Shown: positions 8,926-16,061 of the stretch, piece after piece
Layout of the letters: each line of letters starts with the position of its first letter
How positions within the stretch are numbered: position 1 is the first letter of the stretch
The notes under the pieces: model-generated
Databases searched by the model: none
What the model saw: the letters and a program-made list of their open reading frames with translations, nothing else
What the model was told of the DNA's origin: nothing
DNA from: Delftia tsuruhatensis
GTDB taxonomy: Bacteria; Pseudomonadota; Gammaproteobacteria; Burkholderiales; Burkholderiaceae_C
Reading direction: 5' to 3'
Length of the DNA stretch: 64,000 nucleotides
Assembly: GCF_903815225.1 (NCBI RefSeq)
Contig: NZ_LR813084.1
Location: 2,026,501-2,090,500, forward strand
Translations under genes and position numbers: made by a program

Positions 8926-10457
8926 GCAACGCACAACTGTGGGCTGCGCTGCAGCAATCGGCCATGGTGGGTTCGGACCGGCTGGCCGTGCCGCCCGTGC
9001 TGGCCTCGGGCGTGGATCCGTCGGCGCCGCTGTCGCAGCAGGCCGTGCAGGCGGCGCTGCTGCCCCGCGCGGACCTGCCCGGCGACTCGGCCGCGCAGCA
9101 GCTGCTGCGTGCCAGTGCCGTCGCCGCCGTGTTCGAGCGCGCCGGCTGGCAGCCCGGCGCGCAGGTCCGTCTGGCAGCGCCGCTGGCTCCCCCCGCGGCG
9201 GCGCCGGCGGAATCACGTCCCGCGCCAGGCGATGCGCGCCTGCAGGCCCTCATGGGGGATGTGCTCAGGGACGGGCCTTTCGATGTGCAGGCCTCCATGC
9301 TGCGCACCCTGGACCAGGCCGGGCAGCGCCTGCCCCACGAACTGCTGGTGCCTGCGCTGGAGCAGGGCCGCCAGTCCGCGGGCCTGCGCCCATGGCTGGC
9401 GCCCGTGCTGGGTGAGCGCGGACGCTGGCTGGGCTCGCTCAACCCGCAGTGGGGCTATGCCAGCGGCGTCGAGGAAACCGCCGATCCGGAGCTGGTCTGG
9501 CAGGAAGGCTCGGTGGAGCAGCGCGTGGCCCTGCTGCGCGCCGAACGAGGCACCGATGCCGCCAGGGCGCGCCTGCGCCTGGAAGGCAGCCTCAAGGAGC
9601 TGGGCGCCAAGGAGCGCCTGCCCATGGTCCAGGCCCTGGCCGTGGGGCTGGGCCTGGAAGACGAACCGTTGCTGGAGAAGCTGCTGTCCGACCGCAGCAA
9701 GGAAATCCGCGACAACGCGGCGCAACTGCTGTCGTGCCTGCCGGACAGCGCGCACAGCCGGCGCATCATGGGCTGGATGCAGTCCATGCTTGTGCAGGAC
9801 GCCAAGGGCCAGTGGTCCGTGGAGCCGCCCGAGGAAGGTCCCAAGGAATGGGAGCGCGACGGCATCGCGCTCAAGCCCGATGCATACCACCGCGGCGGCA
9901 AGAAGTCCTGGCTGCTGGAGCAGATGGTCCGGCTCACCCCCTTGTCCTTCTGGAGCCGTACCCCGGGCATGGCGCCCGCGGAACTGATGGAGTGGAGCCG
10001 GCGCAGCGACTGGAAATCCTCGCTGCGCCAGGGCTGGCTGCAGGCCCTGCAATACCAGCAGGATGTGGCCTGGCTGGACGCCGTGCAGATGATGGGCCGC
10101 GACATGCGCCACGACACGCTGATGCCGGCGCTGCTGGCACGCCTGTCCCCGCAGGAACGCGAGGCCCGCTGGCTCGCGCAGTTCGAGCGCGATCGCCACA
10201 AGCTCCTCGATGCCATCGAAAGCATGTCCCAGTCCCTGGCGGGCGCCGAGCAGCTGTCAGCCGACATGTCGGCGCGCCTGGCCGAGTCATTGCACCAGAC
10301 GCTGGGCAACCGGCAGGTGACCGGCAACTGGAACAGCTACCGCGCCGACCAGGCCCTGCTGGCCTGCGCGCGCATGCTGGACGTGTCCGCCTTGGCGCGC
10401 TTTGCCGACCTGTGGCGCCAGCCGGCGCAGGCGCCGCTGTCCGATGCACAGCCCTAG
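8922..10457 (+). CDS. DUF5691-like helical-repeat protein, possibly truncated by an amber codon
   Basis: A 511-residue protein assigned to the DUF5691 type by its sequence and by its place between SWIM and MoxR genes. It is Ala/Leu-rich and helical, with HEAT-like stretches (LEDEPLLEKLLSDRSKEIRDNAAQLLSCLP) and a tail that contains LGNRQVTGNWNSYRADQALL. The start overlaps the previous stop by four bases, implying translational coupling. Reading stops at TAG 10455-10457, but the same frame continues for 61 coding-like codons to TGA 10641-10643, so the real protein may have been 572 residues long. The function is unknown; it may be a scaffold for the MoxR/VWA pair. Confidence 0.75.
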   Translation: MSNAQLWAALQQSAMVGSDRLAVPPVLASGVDPSAPLSQQAVQAALLPRADLPGDSAAQQLLRASAVAAVFERAGWQPGAQVRLAAPLAPPAAAPAESRPAPGDARLQALMGDVLRDGPFDVQASMLRTLDQAGQRLPHELLVPALEQGRQSAGLRPWLAPVLGERGRWLGSLNPQWGYASGVEETADPELVWQEGSVEQRVALLRAERGTDAARARLRLEGSLKELGAKERLPMVQALAVGLGLEDEPLLEKLLSDRSKEIRDNAAQLLSCLPDSAHSRRIMGWMQSMLVQDAKGQWSVEPPEEGPKEWERDGIALKPDAYHRGGKKSWLLEQMVRLTPLSFWSRTPGMAPAELMEWSRRSDWKSSLRQGWLQALQYQQDVAWLDAVQMMGRDMRHDTLMPALLARLSPQEREARWLAQFERDRHKLLDAIESMSQSLAGAEQLSADMSARLAESLHQTLGNRQVTGNWNSYRADQALLACARMLDVSALARFADLWRQPAQAPLSDAQP

Positions 10458-10643
10458 ACGCCAGCCGATGCCGGCCAGGCCGCCACAACTGCCGCACCTC
10501 TCACGGCCGAGCAGCAGGCCCGGCTCGACCGCAGCCGCCAGCGTCCCTGGGACGAAGAGCGCATGCGCGACCAGCTGGAGCGCATCGTCGATCTGCGCCT
10601 GGGCCTGCACCAGGCCTTTCTCGCCCTCAAGGGCCAGGCCTGA
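10458..10643 (+). other. In-frame C-terminal coding remnant after the amber stop
   Basis: Sixty-one codons in the frame of the preceding gene, directly after its TAG, with the same strong GC bias at third positions. They encode a charged helical tail (LTAEQQARLDRSRQRPW, then DQLERIVDLRLGLHQAF) ending at TGA 10641. No start codon with a ribosome-binding site opens it; the only in-frame ATG is at 10563. A single CAG-to-TAG change would explain it. Alternatives are natural readthrough, a sequencing error or a relaxed C-terminus. Confidence 0.6.
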
Positions 10644-10708
10644 GCCGGGCCCGTCCTGTGCCTGGCACCGTACCGAAACCAACCCCCATCCCTTCCCGGA
10701 AGCACACC

Positions 10709-11791
10709 ATGAGCCAAGTCCTGCGACAGCATGCCGAACAGCAATTCGCCGAAGAACTCGAAGCCCTGCGCAAGGTGGATGACCGTCCGCGCCCGCCCAA
10801 CTGGAAGCTGTCGCCCTGGGCCGTGCTCCAGTACCTGATGGGCGGCAAGCTGGACAACGGCTTCGAGCTCAGCGCCAAGTACATCGGCAATGCGCGCCTC
10901 ATGGAGATCGCCGTCTCCACCCTGGCCACCGACCGCGCCCTGCTGCTGTACGGCGTGCCGGGCACGGCCAAGTCCTGGGTGTCCGAGCACCTGTCGGCGG
11001 CCGTCAGCGGCGACTCCACCATGCTGGTGCAGGGCACGGCCGGCACCAGCGAGGAGCAACTGCGCTACGGCTGGAACTATGCCCAGCTGCTGGCCCATGG
11101 CCCCTCCGAGAAGGCGCTGATCCCCAGCCCGCTGGTCAACGCCATGAAGCTGGGCAAGATCGCCCGCATCGAGGAACTGACCCGCATTCCCGCCGACGTG
11201 CAGGACACGCTGATCACCGTGCTCTCCGAAAAGACGCTGCCCGTGCCCGAGCTGGGCACCGAGGTGCAGGCCGTGCAGGGCTTCTCGGTCATCGCCACCG
11301 CCAACAACCGCGACAAGGGCGTGAACGAGCTGTCCAGCGCGCTCAAGCGCCGCTTCAACACCGTGGTCCTGCCCGTGCCCGCCTCGCAGGACGAGGAAGT
11401 GCAGATCGTCACCAAGCGCGTGGCCGAGCAGGGCCGCGCGCTGGCCCTGCCCGCCGAGCCGCCCGCGCTGCAGGAAGTGCGCCGCGTGGTGCAGATCTTT
11501 CGCGAGCTGCGCAACGGCCAGACCGAGGACGGCAAGACCGTGCGCGTCAAGTCGCCCAGCAGCACGCTGTCCACGGCCGAGGCCATCTCGGTGATCAACA
11601 GCGGCATGGCGCTGGCCGGCCATTTCGGCGACGGCGTGCTGCGCGCGGGCGATGTGGCCTCGGGCCTGCTGGGCGCCGTGGTCAAGGACCCGGTGCAGGA
11701 CACCGTGGTCTGGAAGGAGTACCTGGAGACCGTCGTCAAGGAGCGAAGCGACTGGAAGGACCTGTACCGCGCCTGCCGCGAGCAGCTCTGA
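10709..11791 (+). CDS. MoxR-family AAA+ ATPase (YehL-like)
   Basis: A 360-residue AAA+ ATPase. Walker A is GVPGTAKS (residues 82-89). The Walker B position reads ARIEELTRIP, with Glu155-Glu156 where many AAA+ proteins have Asp-Glu. Sensor 1 is ATANNRDKG, and the ALKRRF motif supplies the likely arginine finger. MoxR ATPases work as chaperone-like machines with VWA partners, as in RavA-ViaA, CbbQ-CbbO and NorQ-NorD. The VWA gene of this operon (18586-19809) is the obvious partner. ATG 10709 gives a normal N-terminus. The gap before it holds the detached tail of the DUF5691-like gene. Confidence 0.92.
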   Translation: MSQVLRQHAEQQFAEELEALRKVDDRPRPPNWKLSPWAVLQYLMGGKLDNGFELSAKYIGNARLMEIAVSTLATDRALLLYGVPGTAKSWVSEHLSAAVSGDSTMLVQGTAGTSEEQLRYGWNYAQLLAHGPSEKALIPSPLVNAMKLGKIARIEELTRIPADVQDTLITVLSEKTLPVPELGTEVQAVQGFSVIATANNRDKGVNELSSALKRRFNTVVLPVPASQDEEVQIVTKRVAEQGRALALPAEPPALQEVRRVVQIFRELRNGQTEDGKTVRVKSPSSTLSTAEAISVINSGMALAGHFGDGVLRAGDVASGLLGAVVKDPVQDTVVWKEYLETVVKERSDWKDLYRACREQL

Positions 11792-11819
11792 CACATTCCG
11801 ACGCAAGGCGCCAAGGCAC

Positions 11820-13700
11820 ATGTCCGACAACGCGGAACTCCCGGCTTCGCAGGCCTTCAGCCCCGACAGCATCCCTGCGGCATTGCAGACCACGCAGGTG
11901 CATCTGGACGGGCTGTTCGACGTCCTGGCCAAGCACCTGTACTCCACCCCCGTGGTGGCCATACGCGAGCTGATCCAGAACGCGCACGACTCCATCTCGC
12001 GCCGGCGGCTGGAAGACCCCGACTTCACCGGCCCGGGCCGCATCGATGTGCTGGCCGACCCGGCCGCGCAGACCATCATCATCCGCGACAACGGCTCCGG
12101 GCTGACCGAGCAGGAACTGCACCGCTATCTGGCCACGCTGGGCAATGGCTATACGCGCCAGCTTCGCTCCAGCGACCGCGAGGGCACGGACGCGCTGATC
12201 GGCCTGTTCGGCCTGGGCTTTCTCTCGGCCTTCGTGGTGGCCGAGCAGGTGCTGGTCAACACCACCTCCTACCAGACGCCCGGCGAAGGCTGGCGCTACC
12301 GTTCCTCGGACGGGCGCCGCTACGCGGTGCAGGCCGTGCAGGCGCGGCCCGTGGGGACGGAAATCCATCTGGCCATGCGCAGCGATTTCAGCCACCTGTG
12401 CTCCAGCGGCGTGCTCAAGCGCGTGCTGGGGCGCTACTGCGCCTTGCTGCGCGAGCCGCTGTGGTTCGACGAGGAGTGCGTCAATGCCGAGCCACCGCCC
12501 TGGCGTGCCACCGAGGCCGGCGTGGCCGTGCACCCGGCCGTGCTGCAACGCCAGCGCATGGCTTTCGCGGCGCGCATGGAGCAGCATTTCGAGCCCATCT
12601 GCGTCATCCCGGTGGAGCCCGAAGGCCTCAGCGATGCGCGCGGCCTGCTGTGGGTGCAGGATGGCGCCACCTATGGCACCAGCGACAACCGCCACCTCAG
12701 CGTCTACGTGCGCGGCATGCTGCTGGATGACGAGGCGCGCGACCTGCTGCCCGTGTGGGCGGGCTTCATCGGCGGGGTCATCGAGTCCAACGCCCTCACT
12801 CCCACGGCCAGCCGCGAAGACCTGCAGCGCGACGATGCCTACCAGGCGACACGCCAGCATCTGCGCCAGACGCTGATCCAGGGGCTGGCCCATCTGGCCC
12901 AGACGCAGGCGCCGGCCTGGGCGCGGCTGCTGACGCGTCACAACGAGGCCCTGCTGGGCGCGGCGCTGTGCGAGGAAGACCTGTTCACCGTGCTGGCCGA
13001 TGCGGTGCGCCTGCCCACCAGCCAGGGGGATCTGCCCGTGCGCAGCCTGGTGCGCGAGGGGCGCATTCACCTGAGCCTGGGGCAGAGCGGCGGCTTCGAG
13101 GACGTGCTGTTCCGCGTGCTGCAGATTCCCGTGGCGCGCGGTGACCGCTATGCGGTGGCCGGCTTCCTGCGCCAATGGGTGCGGGACCGTGGCGTGCTGC
13201 TGATCGAGGTCGGAACGGCCGCCGGCAACGCCCGCATGTTCCGCGAGGACGACCTGCCCCCGACCGAGCTGGCGTGGCTGCGCGAGCAACTGGCCTGGGG
13301 CGAACTGGTGGTGCCCGTGCGCTTCGGCTCGGGGGAGCTGCCGCTGATCGTCGTGCCCGACCGCGAGGCCCAGCTCAAGGCCCGGCTGGAGGCCGACGAC
13401 GCCAGCAAGCGCATGGCCGGCGCCGCGCTGGGCCTGGCGCGGGCCTTCACCCGGCGCGTCGACGCCTCTGTGCCCGCGCGCCTGTACGTGAACCTGGACA
13501 ACCGCGCCATCCAGGCCCTGTTGCAAGGCCATCGCGAGGGGCGTCAGCCGCCCTCGCACGCCGTGGCGCTGCTGCGCAGCTTCAAGGCCATCATGGCGCC
13601 CGCGGGCGAGGAGCTGCCGGGCCAGCCGCCGCTGGTGCAGCTGTTCCATGATTTCAGCGAGGCGGTGGCCGCGCTGTGCCTGCCCGGTGAAGGCCGCTGA
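11820..13700 (+). CDS. HSP90-like GHKL ATPase
   Basis: A 626-residue protein built like HtpG but divergent. The GHKL ATP site is complete: the N-box Glu50...Asn54 (RELIQNAHDS), Asp90-x-Gly-x-Gly94 (DNGSG) and the lid motif GLFGLGFLSAF (128-138). The HSP90 middle domain is recognisable from RGMLLDDEARDLLPVWAGFIGGVIES followed by S331-R-E-x-L-Q336, the position of the catalytic arginine loop. The C-terminal third is less conserved. It lies 28 bases after the MoxR gene and 36 before the TPR gene. HSP90 proteins commonly use TPR co-factors, so a direct HSP90-TPR partnership is plausible. It is not the housekeeping htpG; clients are unknown. Confidence 0.85.
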   Translation: MSDNAELPASQAFSPDSIPAALQTTQVHLDGLFDVLAKHLYSTPVVAIRELIQNAHDSISRRRLEDPDFTGPGRIDVLADPAAQTIIIRDNGSGLTEQELHRYLATLGNGYTRQLRSSDREGTDALIGLFGLGFLSAFVVAEQVLVNTTSYQTPGEGWRYRSSDGRRYAVQAVQARPVGTEIHLAMRSDFSHLCSSGVLKRVLGRYCALLREPLWFDEECVNAEPPPWRATEAGVAVHPAVLQRQRMAFAARMEQHFEPICVIPVEPEGLSDARGLLWVQDGATYGTSDNRHLSVYVRGMLLDDEARDLLPVWAGFIGGVIESNALTPTASREDLQRDDAYQATRQHLRQTLIQGLAHLAQTQAPAWARLLTRHNEALLGAALCEEDLFTVLADAVRLPTSQGDLPVRSLVREGRIHLSLGQSGGFEDVLFRVLQIPVARGDRYAVAGFLRQWVRDRGVLLIEVGTAAGNARMFREDDLPPTELAWLREQLAWGELVVPVRFGSGELPLIVVPDREAQLKARLEADDASKRMAGAALGLARAFTRRVDASVPARLYVNLDNRAIQALLQGHREGRQPPSHAVALLRSFKAIMAPAGEELPGQPPLVQLFHDFSEAVAALCLPGEGR

Positions 13701-13736
13701 GCCGCACCGAATGCCATCGGAAGGAGATTGTCGCAA

Positions 13737-16061
13737 ATGGATAACTTTGCCTGGGTCAACGAACTCGCGGACCGCCTCGAAGAGCAGGGCCAGCAACGCC
13801 TGGCCCATCTGATCCATGATGTGCCCTACCAGAAATACCTGGGCAACCATGCACTCGTGGAAGCGCTGACCCCCGAGGCCCTGGCCGCGGCGCGCAGCCT
13901 GGAGATTCCCTGGCTGGAGGTGTACTTCAAGCATTGGCTGTGCGCTTCGCGCATTGCCCGCCACCAGGGCGAGCAACTGCTGGGCGAAGTGGTCGAGGCC
14001 TACGAAGGCGCGCACCAGGACAAGACCCAGGGCTGCCCGCAAAGCGTGTGCGTCACCCAGGATCTGGTGGGCACCTATGCCAATGTCGACGGGCCGGGCT
14101 GGGCCCGCGAGCGCCTGGCCGCCTGCGACGAGACCCTCTCGCGCATCGATACCAGCTGGAACTGCTTCGGCTGCCTGACCATCGAGCGCGCCAACGCCAT
14201 GGGCGACCTGGGCCAGCGCCGCGAGGCACTGGCCTATCTGCGCAGCCAGCGCGACGCGCAGGCCAGGGATGGCGAGGAGCCGGGCACGCTGTACGTGACC
14301 ACCGAAGTCGAGCAATGGCTGTCGCTGGGCGACGCGCACAAGGCCCTGGCCTTGCTGGACGAAACACAGGAAGACAGCGACCAGGACGACCCCGAGGAGC
14401 AGTCCACTCGCCTGTTGCAGCGCTGCCGGGCCCTGGCCATGACCGGGCAGGCGCAGGCCGCCTGGGAGCAACTGCCGGACTTCGCCGACATCGAAGTCGC
14501 TGCCTACGTGCACTGGGCACGCGCCGCCGTCGCCGCGGCTGGCGCGCTGCCCGAACTCAACACCCCGGCGCTGGGCCATGCGCTGTGGGTGGTCACCGAG
14601 CACTTGCACGCCGCTGGCAGCCACCGCCTGCTGATCGAGCTGGCCCTGGCCCAGAGCGGGCTGGCGCTGGCACGGCAAGTGCCGTGGCTGGCCGAACAGG
14701 CCCTGGCGCGCGCGCTGGAGCATGTACCGCAGCTGCGCGAGGACCTGGGCGCGGGCGCCAGCGTGCAGCAGGCGCGCCAGGTGCTTGCCTCGGCCAGCGC
14801 GCCGGCGCTGCCTTGCGCGGCGCAGGAACTGGCGCAGTGGCTGGGCTCGGATGCCGCCGATGGCCTGGCCAGCGAAACCGTCATCCAGTGGCTGGAGCAG
14901 GTGCACGGCCAGTGGCCGCAGGACCAGGCCATCGCCATGCGGCTGGCTGGCGCGCTGGCCGGCTTCGGCCTGGGGGCGCTGGCCCGCAGCCGGGTGCAGG
15001 CCATGGTGCAGGCGGCGCCGGATTCGGTGGAGCTGCAAAACCATTGGTTCAGCCTGTGCTTCGATGCCGACGATCTGGCGGCCATCGAGGAGCAGGCACG
15101 CCGCATCGAGCCCCACCTGCCCGCGATGGCCGCCTGGTACCGGGCCAAGGTGGCCTACCGCGAAGGGCGCCATGCGCAGGTCGGCCCCCTGATCGAGCAG
15201 GTGCTGCGGCACGACCCCGAAGCCGCGCCCACGCGCCGGCTGTGGGCCGATGCGGCCATGCAGCTCAAGGACTTCGACACCGCCGTGCAGCAGCGCCGCC
15301 TGGTCCTGCAGTCCGAGCCGGAGCCGGAGCCGGGGCGGCGCTGGGAGCTGCTGATCGCCGCCACGGCCGCCGGGCAGTGGGCCGAGGTCCGCAGCCAGGC
15401 CAGGGCCCTGGGCATGGAGCTGGAGGAGTGCGCAGACGAAGACAGCGTGGTGGAGGAGGACTGGGGCCTGATCTACCTGCGCATCGGCGAGGAGGGCCGC
15501 ACGCGCGACGTCCTCGCACGCCGCACGGGCCCGGCCACGGCACGCATCGTGCAGCCGTCGCCCCGGGGATTTGCGCAGCGTGTCGGCGACTGGGTGGTCT
15601 TCCCGCCGCAACTGGCCGAGCAGCCGCCCGAGGACGAGCAGGAACTGGAGCACTATCTGCGCGTCTTCGTGGAGCCGCTGCATGTGCTCGAAGGCGGCGG
15701 CCATGGCCCCAGCTACATGATCGACGGGCAGCACCCGGGCGAGGAACTGCTCACCGCCTGGCGCGACCAGCTCGAGGAAGACGGCTGGAAGACCTGGCAG
15801 TACAGCAATGACAGCTACCGCATCACCGACCCCCAGGCCGGGGATGGCGGGGATGAGGATGAGGACGACGGGGATGGCGAAGGCGGACTGCCCGGCCTGT
15901 ACCTCGCCGTCAGCGCGCCGGCGCATGTGCCGGCGCAGCAGATCGAGCGGCGCATTGCCGCCCTGTGCCATGGCCACCCGCTGTGCTGGCTGGAGCTGGC
16001 CCGTGCCGCCGGCCAGCCCACCGAATGGCATGAAGCCATGCAAGAACGATACGGCCTGTGA
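13737..16061 (+). CDS. Tetratricopeptide-repeat protein, partner of the HSP90-like ATPase
   Basis: A 774-residue soluble, helical-repeat protein with TPR-like units spread over its length, for example WARERLAACDETLSRID, GQRREALAYLRSQRDA and DAHKALALLDETQED. A very acidic stretch (DGGDEDEDDGDGEGG) lies near the C-terminus, and the last segment looks globular. ATG 13737 is preferred because GGAGA at 13723-13727 is a good Shine-Dalgarno; TTG at 13728 is too close to it. Its stop overlaps the next start (GTGA). The position directly after the HSP90-like gene suggests a co-chaperone or client-adaptor role; this is inference. Confidence 0.78.
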   Translation: MDNFAWVNELADRLEEQGQQRLAHLIHDVPYQKYLGNHALVEALTPEALAAARSLEIPWLEVYFKHWLCASRIARHQGEQLLGEVVEAYEGAHQDKTQGCPQSVCVTQDLVGTYANVDGPGWARERLAACDETLSRIDTSWNCFGCLTIERANAMGDLGQRREALAYLRSQRDAQARDGEEPGTLYVTTEVEQWLSLGDAHKALALLDETQEDSDQDDPEEQSTRLLQRCRALAMTGQAQAAWEQLPDFADIEVAAYVHWARAAVAAAGALPELNTPALGHALWVVTEHLHAAGSHRLLIELALAQSGLALARQVPWLAEQALARALEHVPQLREDLGAGASVQQARQVLASASAPALPCAAQELAQWLGSDAADGLASETVIQWLEQVHGQWPQDQAIAMRLAGALAGFGLGALARSRVQAMVQAAPDSVELQNHWFSLCFDADDLAAIEEQARRIEPHLPAMAAWYRAKVAYREGRHAQVGPLIEQVLRHDPEAAPTRRLWADAAMQLKDFDTAVQQRRLVLQSEPEPEPGRRWELLIAATAAGQWAEVRSQARALGMELEECADEDSVVEEDWGLIYLRIGEEGRTRDVLARRTGPATARIVQPSPRGFAQRVGDWVVFPPQLAEQPPEDEQELEHYLRVFVEPLHVLEGGGHGPSYMIDGQHPGEELLTAWRDQLEEDGWKTWQYSNDSYRITDPQAGDGGDEDEDDGDGEGGLPGLYLAVSAPAHVPAQQIERRIAALCHGHPLCWLELARAAGQPTEWHEAMQERYGL

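Noticed and set aside
11736..16043. 1435-codon open frame on the minus strand opposite the HSP90-like and TPR genes
   Set aside because: Same cause: third-position GC bias removes stops from the complementary frame. The plus-strand proteins have recognisable motifs.
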